Positions 36,773 to 46,902 of a DNA stretch of 64,000 bases are shown piece after piece (the stretch's first letter is position 1; each line of letters starts with the position of its first letter). Below the pieces are notes generated by a model. The model was not told the origin of the DNA and made no database searches. It saw nothing but the letters and a program-made list of their open reading frames with translations. Source of the DNA: Cervus elaphus (Eukaryota; Chordata; Mammalia; Artiodactyla; Cervidae); NCBI RefSeq assembly GCF_910594005.1, contig NC_057815.1, forward strand, positions 79,221,552-79,285,551, given 5' to 3'. The position numbers and the translations under genes were made by a program.

Positions 36773-38461
36773 CTTTCTTTCCTGAGTAAAAGGTACAAGA
36801 GATTCTCAGGTCAGGGATAAACGGGTTTTTCAGATCCTAGGCATGGAAAAAAGGGCAGCTGAGCTTTAGCTTTTATGGATTTCAGCCATCTCACCTGCCA
36901 TGTTAGAAAAAGAGATGCAGGGACAAGAAAACTAAAGCTGGGAGCTCTGGCACTGTAGAAGGAAGCAGGCTCCTCTGGAGTTGGGCTTGGGCCACCGTGC
37001 CCTGGAAGATTGGCACCAAGAGGCAGAGGTGGAACAGGGACAAGTCTTAAGGAAAAGTCACCAACTAAGCCCCGGGCAAGTGGCTAGGTTAAAGGATTAC
37101 CAGACTCCACCCTCCCGGGCTCCTTCTCCCTACAATACTGGGCTGTTCCAGACCTCAATAAGGGAAAATTCAAATGAAACACTCTCCACCTTGAGAGTAA
37201 ATCACCAAAGAAGATTTCACCTGGGGCTGGCAGGCTACAGGTAGATGGAAAGTATTGACTAAAACGGGGTGAGGGGGGCGGTGTGCTTTTCGTGTATCTC
37301 GGTTTTTGTTCATTTACCATGAAGGGATGTATCCTGAGGTCCAGCTTCCCTTTGACAGTAGCTGATGGCTTTCTACACCCTTACCACCCAACTTCCTCTG
37401 TTTCATTGTTGGGCGCTTGCCAGCTCCATGCAGCAATGAAGCACGCACTTTTAAGTAAAGCAAAGGTGATAGGTCACCAGCAGAGGTGGCAGGTAACCCC
37501 CACAGAGGGGAGTAGCAAAGGCTCACACACTCCCTGCTCCTCCCGCAAAGCTGCCCTATTTTATCATCTGTGCGTCTTACCTCCTGAGGTTTCACCTTGC
37601 CTCCTGACACCTAGCCTCTCTAGCCATAGGACGGATGCTCCTAAGAAGTCCTCCTTCCCTGCTTGCCCAGCAGCAGTCACAGGACAAGCCTGCTCTCCCC
37701 TTGCTTCTGCGGGGTCAAGAGGCTCCCAAGAGCTCTGTCTGGGTCTTGTTTCAACCTCACTTGCCCCCGGAGCCCATCTGACGTGGGGTTTGTGGCTCAG
37801 AAAATGACATGTGAAAGACACAGAAGCCACAGCTCTTTCTAAATAAACCCTGGGCATCCCCAAAATCAACTTGCACTCTTCACCCCGGCTTTTTCTTCTT
37901 CTTTCTCATCCTTATCGGAAAGGAAGTGTATATATGCTGAGTGAGCACCTCTTCCTTGCTGGGAATCTGGTCTGAAAGGTTGTAGTGTGAGATTTCCTCA
38001 ACAAGATGCTTCAGGACAAACACCCTCGCTGCAAGCCCTGCTCTTATTCACCTCTTTCCTCCCAGCTCACCTGGGAGGGGGATTTTTCCAGGCAGAGATT
38101 TGACTGTTGCCTGTCAGAGGGGGCACCTGAGCCTCGGTAGAACCCCAGCGATAATTTCGTGTTTTAAAAAGCTTTAAAAAAAAAAAAAAAAAGGCACATA
38201 AAACTGAAGCTGGTACGTTTCCTGAGGCAGTTCAGTCCTACAAGTTGGGATGGCAGAAAAACGGTGTCACGTTCTTAGAAAGAAAGCGGGACACTTCAGC
38301 ACCACCAGCCAAGCCCCCAAGATTCCCACAAGGAGAAAGCTCACCACCACCACCCACAGACACACAAGCACCCTCTCTTGAGACACCCTGCTCCTGCCCC
38401 CTAACTAAACCCAGGAGACAAAAGTCCCACTCCTGGGGGTCCTGAATGCGACTCACAGTAC

Positions 38462-38534
38462 CTCTTGGCAAGGACGAGATGAGAAGGAGCTGCAGGAAAG
38501 TAAGCCCCAGCTGCGGCCACCAGCCCAGCTCCAT
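38462..38534 (-). CDS. PAMR1: PAMR1 exon 1 coding part (start codon, signal peptide)
   Basis: ATG at the complement of 38532-38534 opens MELGWWPQLGLTFLQLLLIS, then SLPR and the first base of a Glu codon. The hydrophobic core LGLTFLQLLLISSL is a typical signal peptide, fitting secretion. The start context is strong (A at -3, G at +4: gaacgATGG). The donor AGAG/GTACTG keeps phase with exon 2 and gives the expected LPREYTV junction; a better-looking GTGAGT lies 5 nt downstream. The text agrees with the recalled PAMR1 N-terminus apart from a few substitutions, and the GC-rich flank supports a first exon. The transcription start is not determinable here. Confidence 0.95.
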
Positions 38535-39010
38535 CGTTCCCGCGGCGGTTCCCGGTGTGACTGCTGGGGAGGGACCGAGGGAGCCCGGCGGGCAGGCGGC
38601 TCCTACGCGGACCTCCCCAAGCCCCAGCTGAGCGGGAGCTCGGGTTTCAGCTCGCCAGGCTCTTCCATCCTCACCCGAGGGGAACCACCTTCAGCCGGCG
38701 CGACGTCAGCCCAAACCTCTCCTCTCCGCGGCCGCCTTAACCCTTGCGGAGCCCGGGGAGGTGTGGCCACGGGGGGAGGCCCCGGGCTGTGGCTGGAAGG
38801 GAAGCTGCGGCGCGCGGAGGCCCGCCCAGGTCTGGCTGGGCTCCCCCCGGCGGTGAGGGCAGGGGAGAAGCCAGCAGGACCCTGAATGGGGGGCGGAGGT
38901 AGACGGGACTGCGCCCCCCTCCCCCACCTCAGGTGAGGTCTGAAGCCCCACCCCCACCCCACCTCCAGCCGGGATGTGGGGTCCAGTGCCTGCCTTGACT
39001 GCACACACTG
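38535..39010 (-). promoter_or_regulatory. PAMR1: PAMR1 promoter / 5' UTR, CpG-rich, TATA-less
   Basis: GC-rich stretch with frequent CpGs (gcggccgc, gcgcgcgg, ccggcgcgacg), directly upstream of the start codon. No TATA box is visible at a sensible distance. A CRE-like site reads TGACGTCG on the minus strand (38701-38708) and a GC box ggggcgg lies near 38889-38895. C-runs at 38914-38928 and 38946-38960 make the gene-sense strand G-rich. The 133- and 181-codon minus-strand frames here are GC-rich chance ORFs. Site assignments are by consensus matching only. PAMR1 promoter methylation has been reported in human breast cancer, consistent with CpG-based control. Confidence 0.75.
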
Positions 39011-39389
39011 AGTCCGCCGGATTAAACGCCTGGCCTTGGGGGAGGGGGTGAGCTGGAGATGGGAGGAGAAAAGCGGCCAACCTGCCTCCCCCCTCCCCCT
39101 GTATCCCCAGTCTCCTTCCTGCCCAGCGTTTGCTCCTGGCGCTCAGTCTGGAAACCTCCTCCTTTGCCTCTATAGGCTGCTGAGGGGTATTCTGCATGGT
39201 CCCACGGCGCCCATTATGGTGAGTTCGGCAGCTTAAAGAGCTCCTGCCCACATGCCAGGCAGGGTACTGGGCTCAGGTATAAAAGAACACACAGGCATTG
39301 TCCCGATAGTGAGGCCGTGCAGTCTAGGAACGGAGACGGCAAATGCGATGTTGAAGTGAGGATGAAGGGTGTGTTACAAGACAACAGCT

Positions 39390-39590
39390 GCCGTTCTTGA
39401 TCAATTTCTCTGTGCCAGGCATCTGAGTACCTTACATGTATCAACTCATTTATTCCTCATAATACACCTACCATCCCGGTCTTACAGAGAGGGATACTGG
39501 GGCATGAGAGTTCAATAGCTCATCCAAGTAAATGGCAGAACCAGGGTTTGAACCCAAGCAGCTTGGGTCCGGAAGCTACAATCCCAGCCA
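39390..39590 (-). repeat. MIR-like ancient SINE
   Basis: Reverse MIR: 'tctctgtgccaggcatctga', 'ttacatgtatcaactcattt', 'ggcagaaccagggtttgaac', 'ccaagcagct'. Well preserved. Confidence 0.75.
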
Positions 39591-39614
39591 GCAGGCACAC
39601 TGCTGCTTAAAATC

Positions 39615-39775
39615 CTGTGTATGCAGTGTTTTATTTAGCCATTCTAGTCACCATGTACAGTAGATGGCACTGTCCCCGTAGTATGGATGTCAAAACCAGG
39701 ACTCAGAGATTAAATGACTTGTTCAAGGTCACTTTGCTGGAACTGGCAGAGTAGGACTGATACCCAGGTCTAACT
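39615..39775 (-). repeat. MIR-like ancient SINE (second copy)
   Basis: Immediately follows the first: 'agtagatggcactgtccccg', 'ggactcagagattaaatgac', 'tgttcaaggtcactttgctg', 'gaactggcagagtaggactg'. A tandem pair of separate old insertions. Confidence 0.6.
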
Positions 39776-40099
39776 CAGGGAAGCACCGGGGTTTCAGGAC
39801 GTGCTTAATCCCAGTTTGTGAGGTCAGATGAAGAACCAAGGTTGGGAGGAGTGATCATTCGGGCCTAGAGCACTGGGAGGCTTCCCAGAACTGGGGAAGT
39901 TTGAGCTGGGACCTGAGAGAGGCAGGATGTCAATCTATGGAGGGAGTGAGGATGTCTTTCTAAGGAAAAGGGCTGAGTTCATCTAATGCCACTGGGAAAT
40001 AAATGAGTATTTACATGTTTAATTAAAGGATACATTTATCCTTTAATTATCCTTTGTTCAAAGAATCCATGGCAATGTAAACCATTAAAATGAATTTTA

Positions 40100-40138
<39 letters not shown>

Positions 40139-40494
40139 GTAATCTAGAAAGATGGTATTGATGAACCTATTTGCAGGGCAGTAATGGAGACATAAAAAAC
40201 AAACTTTTGAACACAGTGAAGGAGAGGGTGGGTCAAATAGAGAGAGTAGCTCTGAAACATATACAATTCCATATGTAAAATAGAACGCTGGTGGGAATTT
40301 GCTGTATGATGCAGGGAGCTCAAACCCAATGCTCTGTGACAACCTAGAGGTTTGGGTCCGGGTGGGAGGTAGGAGGGCAGTTCAAGAGGGACGGGACACA
40401 TGTATACCTATGGCTGATTCAGGCTGATGTATAGCAGAAACCAACACAATATTGTAAAGAAATTATCTTCCAGTTAAAAATAAATAATTTTTAA
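40100..40494 (+). mobile_element. L1 3' end with CA microsatellite at its 5' edge
   Basis: CA run (40101-40131) and an ATATAT spacer, then sense L1 3' UTR text: 'aacctatttgcagggcagta', 'tatacaattccatatgtaaa', 'gatgcagggagctcaaaccc', 'tgtataccta', 'cagaaaccaacacaatattg', with an A-rich end. Flanked by aaaatgaatttta at 40087-40099 and 40495-40507. Confidence 0.88.
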
Positions 40495-40507
40495 AAAATG
40501 AATTTTA

Positions 40508-40686
40508 GGGACTTCCCTGGTGGTCCAGTGGCTAAGACTCCAAGCTCTCAAGGCAGGGGGCCTGGGCTTGATCCCTGGTCAGGGAACTAGCTTCAACTAA
40601 GAGTTCAGATGCCCATAACTAGAGATCCTGCATGCCACAACTAAGACCCGGTGCAGCCAAATAAAATAAATAAATAAAAAAATATT
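40508..40686 (+). mobile_element. CHR-type tRNA SINE with target-site duplication
   Basis: Sense copy: 'gggacttccctggtggtcca', 'gcttgatccctggtcaggga', 'catgccacaactaagacccg', then a taaataaataaaa tail. Flanked by aaaatgaatttta at 40495-40507 and 40687-40699; the left copy is shared with the preceding L1. Confidence 0.92.
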
Positions 40687-40714
40687 AAAATGAATTTTAA
40701 ACAGTTTTGAGATT

Positions 40715-40756
40715 ACACACACATACACACACACACACACATGCACATATATAATC
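40715..40756. repeat. CA microsatellite
   Basis: Imperfect CA run (acacacacatacacac...) ending in atgcacatatataat, between the CHR SINE and a BovB end. Confidence 0.88.
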
Positions 40757-40965
40757 TCATTGGAAAAGACCCTGATGCTGGGAAAGATTGAAGGTGGGAG
40801 GAGAAGGGGATGCCAGAGGATGAGATGGCTGGATGGCATCACCAACTCGATGGACATGAGTTTGAGTAGGCTCCAGGAGTTGGTGATGGACAGGGAGGCC
40901 TGGTGTGCTGCGGTCCATGGGGTCACAAAGAGTCGGACACGACTGAGCGACTGAACTGAACTGAT
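40757..40965 (+). mobile_element. BovB LINE 3' end
   Basis: Sense BovB terminus: 'tcattggaaaagaccctgat', 'gggaggagaaggggatgcca', 'gagtttgagtaggctccagg', 'gcctggtgtgctgcggtcca', 'gaactgaactga'. The frames here are BovB C-terminal coding remnants. Confidence 0.94.
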
Positions 40966-41809
40966 ACAAACACACACAGACACATCTCAGAACACAAGCC
41001 AACTCAAGAGGATAAACACTGTACAGTCTGGAAAGAGAAGGTGAAGAGAAAGCATGTAGTCATGGTGCTTGGATTTTATTCTAGAGTTAATGGAAGACTG
41101 GCTGTTTAGGAGCAGAAGGTGGGGGCCCAAAGCAAAGTCCAAGAAGAAGAGCCTCCCTGGTATCCAGAATGGGGGATGGAGGAGGCCAAGGCCTGCCTCG
41201 AGAGAACAGTTGGACTACTGAACAAGGCCTGGAGCGAGGAGCCGGCAGTGGAAGTTGAAGGGAAAACAATGGGAGGAACTTGGGGAAGGTAGAGTCCTGG
41301 GACTCAGGACAGCCTGGAAGGGCAGGAGTCCCGCCATAGGTACTCCACTCAGGGAAATCCCTAAAACCCAGCCTTGGTTCTGGGCCCATCGCAGCCAAAA
41401 GACTGGAAGCAAGAACCTAGCGGTCAAATCCTCCACTCACCACTAACTCTGAACCTCAACTGTCTCATCTGTAAAGTGAAAATATTAACCAAAGCTCCTT
41501 TGTGGACTGTTTGGATAATTTAATGAGATTATGTACACAAGGCCCTTAGCACAGGATGGAGTTCATTCTAAATGCTCAATAAATATAAATCATTGTCTGT
41601 ATTATCTGTCTGAGACTGACCCCATGGAAATCCCATGGTATGGGCCTTGTTCCTAACCCTCAATTTCTGTATTAAAGTGAAATTTGTTAAAACAGGCACC
41701 AAAAATAACCTTAAAGGGGAGGGTGGGGAAAGTGTCAAAGGGCAGCTGGGTAGCAGGTTAGAAGAGGAGAGGTTTACTTCCTTGCTGCTCAACCAGCCCT
41801 AGTTCTTTG

Positions 41810-42585
41810 CTGATGGGAGTAGCGAGGAGTTGACATGGTTTCCAGGTAACCACAGGATATGATCTCGGGTGGCCTCAGCCTGCAATGGTTTGGAGCAGGG
41901 CTTGGGTTCCCAGCCAGAGATTGAGACCAGGGTATGGCCGTGAAAGTACCAGATCCTAGCTCCTAGATCAGTGGTCAGTGACAAGGGCCCTGGCCCTTTG
42001 GCTTTGCAGAAAATAATTTCCACAAAGAAAGTGGTGAGATAAGTAAAGTGTTTATTAAGAGGGAAAAAGAGTACAGTTGGTGTGGATAGACACACGAGGG
42101 GACTCTGAGAGAGAGTCAGTGAGTCGTGCCCTTGTGGCAGTTTGAATGACTTTTATGGGGTATTTCTTCCAGGGTTTTCTTTAGTCAATCATTTTGATTT
42201 GCCTGGTTCACAGTCCATATTCGGTATATCTCAGGATTCTCCCATGTGTGTGCATGCATGCATCTCTTAGCCTAGATGGGTTTTACCGAAAAGGCATATG
42301 GGTAGCTTGGCATTAGTTAGCATCACTCCCCTCTGACCTCCAAGGAGCTTTCCTGCACATGTGTGATCGGGGAGGTCTTCAGACTTTGAGAACAAGAAAT
42401 ATGTGGACTGGGCAGGGCCCAGCTTCCTCCCTTATTTGTTCTGCTCATCTCTTCTTGGAGTTTCAGTGCTTAGGGATTAATCTCTCCAGTCATGTTACCC
42501 TGGTGGATGGGGGGTGGGAGGGAGGCTTCTACCTCCTGCCTCAGTATTACAGCCTCTTAGAAATCTGTTTCTCCCATTAGCTGAC
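41810..42585 (-). mobile_element. Probable solo retroviral LTR
   Basis: Read on the minus strand it begins TGTCAGCTAATGGG near 42585 and has a TATA-like cccataaaag (about 42151-42160), a polyadenylation signal AATAAA (complement of 42051-42056) followed by the TTTGTGG-type region, and a further 200 or so bases of U5-like sequence. This U3-R-U5 layout and about 0.78 kb length fit a bovine ERV LTR. The right-hand boundary near 41810 is uncertain and no clear target-site duplication was found. No internal retroviral genes adjoin it. Same strand as PAMR1 and about 3.3 kb upstream of its start codon. Confidence 0.6.
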
Positions 42586-42619
42586 AATGCCATGTCCTTC
42601 TTCCCTTGTCTCCCCTCAC

Positions 42620-42652
42620 CTACACACACACAGACACACACACACAGACACA

Positions 42653-42691
<39 letters not shown>
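42620..42691. repeat. CA microsatellite (interrupted)
   Basis: Long CA run with CAGACA interruptions on its left side and about 18 uninterrupted units at the right. The minus-strand Cys/Val-rich frame is an artefact of it. Confidence 0.93.
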
Positions 42692-42694
<3 letters not shown>

Positions 42695-43494
42695 CCCTGA
42701 GTCTACCCAGCAGCTTCATCACTACAGCAATTTAGCCCACAGGTGATGCATGTGACCTAAAGTCTCTATTGCCAGATCTTTGCTGCTCCAGGCTTAGGGG
42801 ACTGGAAACAGGCCTTCACATCTATTTTTGGTATACCCACAGGAATAATGTCACTAATTTGGGTTTGCAAATTTCCTAGGACTAGGGAACCTGGAAAGGA
42901 ATTCTCAAAAAGGAGTGGGACACATTCCTCTGGGGAACTGAAAGCAGTGATCAGATATTACCTTGTTGAACTTGACAATAAACTTGGACTGGTAGAGAAA
43001 GAGGGAAGCAATAACTATGATACAAAAAAGGTGGGTAGGTTGTCTGAGGTCATACAACCCTACATAAATTTCAGTTTTCCTACACAAGTTTAGCTTCCTC
43101 TCTTTCCATTAACTCAATTTTTCATGTTAATAGAGTTTAGTGTTGTTCTAAATCAGGATTCTTGACCCAGGTTCCATGGGGTCTACCGGGAGGACTTTTC
43201 ACAGGGCCTTTGAACCTCTGGAAATGATATGCAAATTTTTCTTGGACCAAGAGGAAGTTGTGGCCTTCAAAGTCTCATAGGGATCTGCAAATACCTAGGT
43301 TTTTTAGAATCACTGATCTTCACAAGTTAACATCGAAAAATTCACCAAATATTTGTTGGGTTTGGGGAAAGTGGTTTGGTACATACAGTGATTGAGTCTA
43401 AGCTATAAACTGCACAATGGATATTTTTAGGACCCTCCCTCCCCGCAGCCCACCCCCCCACCCCCCACTTTTTTTTATTTTTGTCTTAAGAGCA

Positions 43495-43705
43495 CTTGTT
43501 CTGGATCACACTGCCTACTGCTGAATCCAGGTGGACCACTAGCTACTTGTGTACGCCTGGGTAGTTTATTTCACCTATGATGGCTGTAGTTTTCTCATCT
43601 GTTAAGTGAGGAGAATAATGGTACCTGCCCCCATGGGGTTGGAGTAAAGAGCTCAGAACAGTGTCTAAAATACACTAAGTGCTCAGGAAACACTATTTTT
43701 ATTAT
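43495..43705 (+). repeat. MIR-like ancient SINE
   Basis: Sense MIR: 'ctactgctgaatccaggtgg', 'gtgtacgcctgggtagttta', 'gttttctcatctgttaagtg', 'ggggttggagtaaagagctc', 'gtgtctaaaatacactaagt'. Confidence 0.6.
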
Positions 43706-44899
43706 GGTTCTCTCCCCCTCCTGCCCTCACTTCTGGGAGGAATAAATCACTAGAAAGGCAGGATGTAAAAGAGGCCAAGTGCCATGCTGGGGAACAGGGA
43801 ACGATACCTGGAATTAAAAATTATCTTCTTATAATGAGCACCCAGAAATCAACAATTGGCTGTAGTAGATGGAGTCGGGCCACCCATTTAATTACAAGTC
43901 ACAGTCCCCACTAATTTTCACATGAAAGGATAAGGCACTCTAAAAAACCTGAACCTTTTTCACTGCCATGGGAGGCTGATTGCATGTGAATACACGGAAA
44001 GAAACCTCAGTGGAGGCTGTCTTGTGAATGACAACAGCTCCCCAGTCTCCAAGCTATAACTTTTTCAGATCAGCAGCTTGAGCAGAAACCATCGAGGGCA
44101 AGCCAGAGGAAACAGCTAGGGTGAGACCCGTCTGTAAGCCTACGAGAGGCATCCCAGACTGTTTGCTGGTCATTATGTTTGATTTTCATCAGCCGTACGA
44201 AACACAAAGTTCAAGTCACCCAGGGCCAGAGATGGAGAAGGGTAGGCCTGGGGGAAAGACAAAGGGCCCTTCCACCAGAGCCTGCTCTAACTGGCCCCGC
44301 TATGGAAGTCTCCAGCCCTAATGAATCCCGGCTGTTCACCTACACAACAAGCGGTGATGTTGTGCCTCCAGGGCTGGCTCAGCTCCACTCCCTTTCCACC
44401 AGGAGCTGGGCAAGCGGGTAGGTGAGTCTGTGGTTCTTTCTTTGGCCACATTCTTCTTGCTCTATGTCATTCTTCATGGAAATTGCTGAAAGAGGGCGCG
44501 CTTCCTTCCTTCATGGTCATTGCACTCCCGAATCTCTTGGGGAAACCAGTTCTTGATTTTCATATGTGTATTTATAAACTTCAATTTAAATCAAAATTTC
44601 TGCTATGCCACGAGCTGCAAAGCTTTATAAAGAACTCTGGCAAAAACTGGGACCCCAGTTTTTGAGTTAGTCCAAATGACTAACTCAAGAGTTACATGTA
44701 GTTGTGCCATTTTGACATATAGTTGAGCCATTTTGGGTGGAGAAAGGACCAAAACATAGAAAAATGCTGAGGGAAGGCAGCAGGGTATGGTGGCATGAAA
44801 AAAGCACCAGGTCCCAAGGTGAACCAAGGCTCTACTACCTACCGGCTGGGTGAACTTGGGCAAGTCCATCAGCTCCTCTGAGTCTCACTTTGAAAGAAA

Positions 44900-45143
44900 G
44901 TGAAAAGTGTCAGTTACTCAGTCCTGTCTGACTTTTTGTGACCCCATGAACTATAGCCCACTAGGCTTTTCTGTCTATGAGAGCCTACCAAGTATTCTCC
45001 AACTAGTATTCTCCAACCAAGAATACTGGAGTGGGTTGCCATTTCCTCCTCCAGGGGATCTTCCCCACCCAGGGGATCAAAACTGCATCTCCTATGCTCC
45101 TCATTGCAGGCAGATTCTTTACCATATGAGTCACCAGGAAAGC
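44900..45143 (-). mobile_element. Bov-A2 SINE with small internal duplication
   Basis: Reverse copy: 'gtcagttactcagtcctgtc' to 'gagtcaccaggaaagc'. Inside, the word agtattctccaac occurs twice in a row (44990-45017), lengthening the element by about 14 bases. Confidence 0.9.
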
Positions 45144-45521
45144 AGCAGTCTCACTTTTGTCATCAGTAAAAGGGAGGTGAGAGCTGCCTTATCATTCTGG
45201 TGAGATTAAAATGAGGCTGGCCTGCATAATGATAGCTCAATCAAGGTTGACTGTTACGAACATCTAATCTTAGAGTTTCATTTTGAAATAGGTACCATTT
45301 TCCACAGCTCTGGTGATGGAAGTTAGGTTATGTTCCTATATTGATTTGAAGCCAATGTGTGTCTGAAAAATATATTGCCTTGTACAGTTATGCTTCCAGT
45401 TGGAGGTCTAGGGGCAGAGTGTGCATTTGTTCAAAGACAAATTAAGAGGTCTGACCTGAGTGGACCCTGTCCAGGTACTAAAGAAAAAAGCATTCTGACG
45501 TTTGTTAAACACTGCAGGGAA

Positions 45522-45700
45522 GGGGACTTCCTTGGTGGTCCAGTGGTTAAGAATCCACCTTCCAATGCAGGGGACATGGGTTCAGTCCCTGGTCAGGGGT
45601 ACTCAGATCCCACATGCCGCAGAGCAACGACGTCTATGCTGCAACCACTAAGTCCACGTGACAGCTAGGGAGTCTGTGTACCGCAACAAAAGTTCCCGCC
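45522..45700 (+). mobile_element. CHR-type tRNA SINE, 3'-truncated
   Basis: Sense copy: 'ggggacttccttggtggtcc', 'gggttcagtccctggtcagg', 'cccacatgccgcagagcaac', 'gtaccgcaacaaaagttccc'. It fades out near 45700 without a clear tail. Confidence 0.82.
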
Positions 45701-45719
45701 AAAAGACGGAACATTCCAG

Positions 45720-46120
45720 AAGCATGTAACCAGGGGGTCCAATCTGGTCTGAAGGTCGGAAAAGTTAACCTGAGAAGGCGACATTGAGCTTCAGAGCTGA
45801 AGAAACACAAAGGGAAGGGAGAGTGGAGGACAAGAGATGAGAAAGACCGGGTACTAAGGCGGCTACAGGGGCAGGCAGGCCTTGAAAACCATGAAGTTGA
45901 TTCTGCAGGGGTCATGGGAAACAACTTGAGCGTCAGTGACTGGATCGGATGGGTGTCCCAGGTTCTCCTCTCTGCAACAATATCCAGTATGCAACAGGAC
46001 GGAGAGAAGTGGCTTGAGAAGCACTGAGGAGGTAGAAAGGACGGGCTCAGTGATCATGGTATAGATTGAGGAGAAATATAAGGGAGCAAAGTGAGGGTTA
46101 TCCCTGTTGCTAACCACATA
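45720..46120 (-). repeat. Possible L2-like fragment
   Basis: Purine-rich text with L2-like phrases in reverse ('gcaggccttgaaaaccatga', 'aagtggcttgagaagcactg'). Strongly diverged; strand and family are uncertain. Confidence 0.25.
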
Positions 46121-46124
46121 GGTG

Positions 46125-46500
46125 TGGACAGATGCCTGGCGGTGAGCTATGCAGGACTGCTCTCCTCTCTCTCAGCCTCTCTCTCTGTCTCTGTCAGATC
46201 ACTCACTCTGGGAGAAGTCAACTGTGCAAAGCTCACATGGAAAGGAACCAAAGCTTCCTGACAACAGTCCCCCAGAGGAGCTTGGGAGCACATCCTCCCT
46301 TCTGGGGCCCTTCTGGTGGTTGCAGCCCTCAGTAGCAACTTGCCTGCAACCACGCAAGAGTCCCCTTAGCCAGACCCACCCAGAGAAGTTGCTCCCAGAC
46401 CCCCGACCTTCAGAAACTAGGCAAGATAACAAATCATGTTGCTTGGCACTGCTAAATTTGTTCCATGGCAAGAAATGACTAATACAAAAGATCTCTGAAT
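46125..46500 (+). mobile_element. MaLR/ERVL-type LTR remnant
   Basis: The 3' part resembles a MaLR-type LTR end: 'ccagacccacccagagaagt', 'tgctcccagacccccgacct', 'cagaaactaggcaagataac', 'aatgactaatacaaaag'. The 5' part is too diverged to follow. Confidence 0.45.
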
Positions 46501-46902
46501 TGGATGATCTTTAGAAGAAACTAAAAGTGTCTATACAGTTGGTAAATCTGCAGCCAAATGAAAACTGCTAGAGTTTAAGGACCCAACGGTGATAAATTTA
46601 ATAGAGTGAGACTATCACAGGAAAGAGGCAGTCAGCAGTGCATAACAGCAAACCCAGCTTACCTGGCTTAAACAATAAGGAATTGTATTGTCCAGTATAG
46701 CAATAAGTCCACAGTTAGGACGACTCCAGAGCTCAGTCTGTGCCCCAAAAATAGTGTTAAATATTTAAATAGCTCTAAGTAACCAGCAGATATATATGGT
46801 ATGCACATATTTATACAGAATCTCAGGACATTTAAAAATAGCATATGTTGTATGGATGGCTAACAGGGACATGAAAAGTACTCATTATCGTTAATTATTC
46901 AT

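Larger units (their letters stand above)
16506..38461 (-). other. PAMR1: PAMR1 intron 1
   Basis: 21,956-nt first intron, from the exon 1 donor (GTACTG, complement of 38456-38461) to the exon 2 acceptor. It is the most repeat-loaded part of the gene: L1 3' ends, Bov-A2, CHR, BovB ends, MIR, L2, a MaLR-like LTR and a mariner-type MITE are listed separately. The gaps 16750-17980, 21860-22810, 24070-25730, 27000-27940, 29450-30960, 31205-32790, 32966-34305 and 36775-38460 contain no gene or repeat I can name with confidence. Long first introns often carry regulatory elements, but I cannot show any here. Confidence 0.9.

Noticed and set aside
38238..38534. 98-codon frame starting MELGWW as a complete small protein
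   Set aside because: It is PAMR1 exon 1 running past its splice donor into the intron; only the first 24 codons plus one base are coding.
38603..39251. Minus-strand open frames of 133 and 181 codons upstream of PAMR1 exon 1
   Set aside because: They lie in the CpG-rich promoter, where stops are rare by composition. Their Pro/Gly/Arg/Ala-rich text resembles no family, and they do not splice in frame to PAMR1.
42495..42735. Frames rich in Cys-Val or His-Thr
   Set aside because: CA/TG microsatellite read in two frames.
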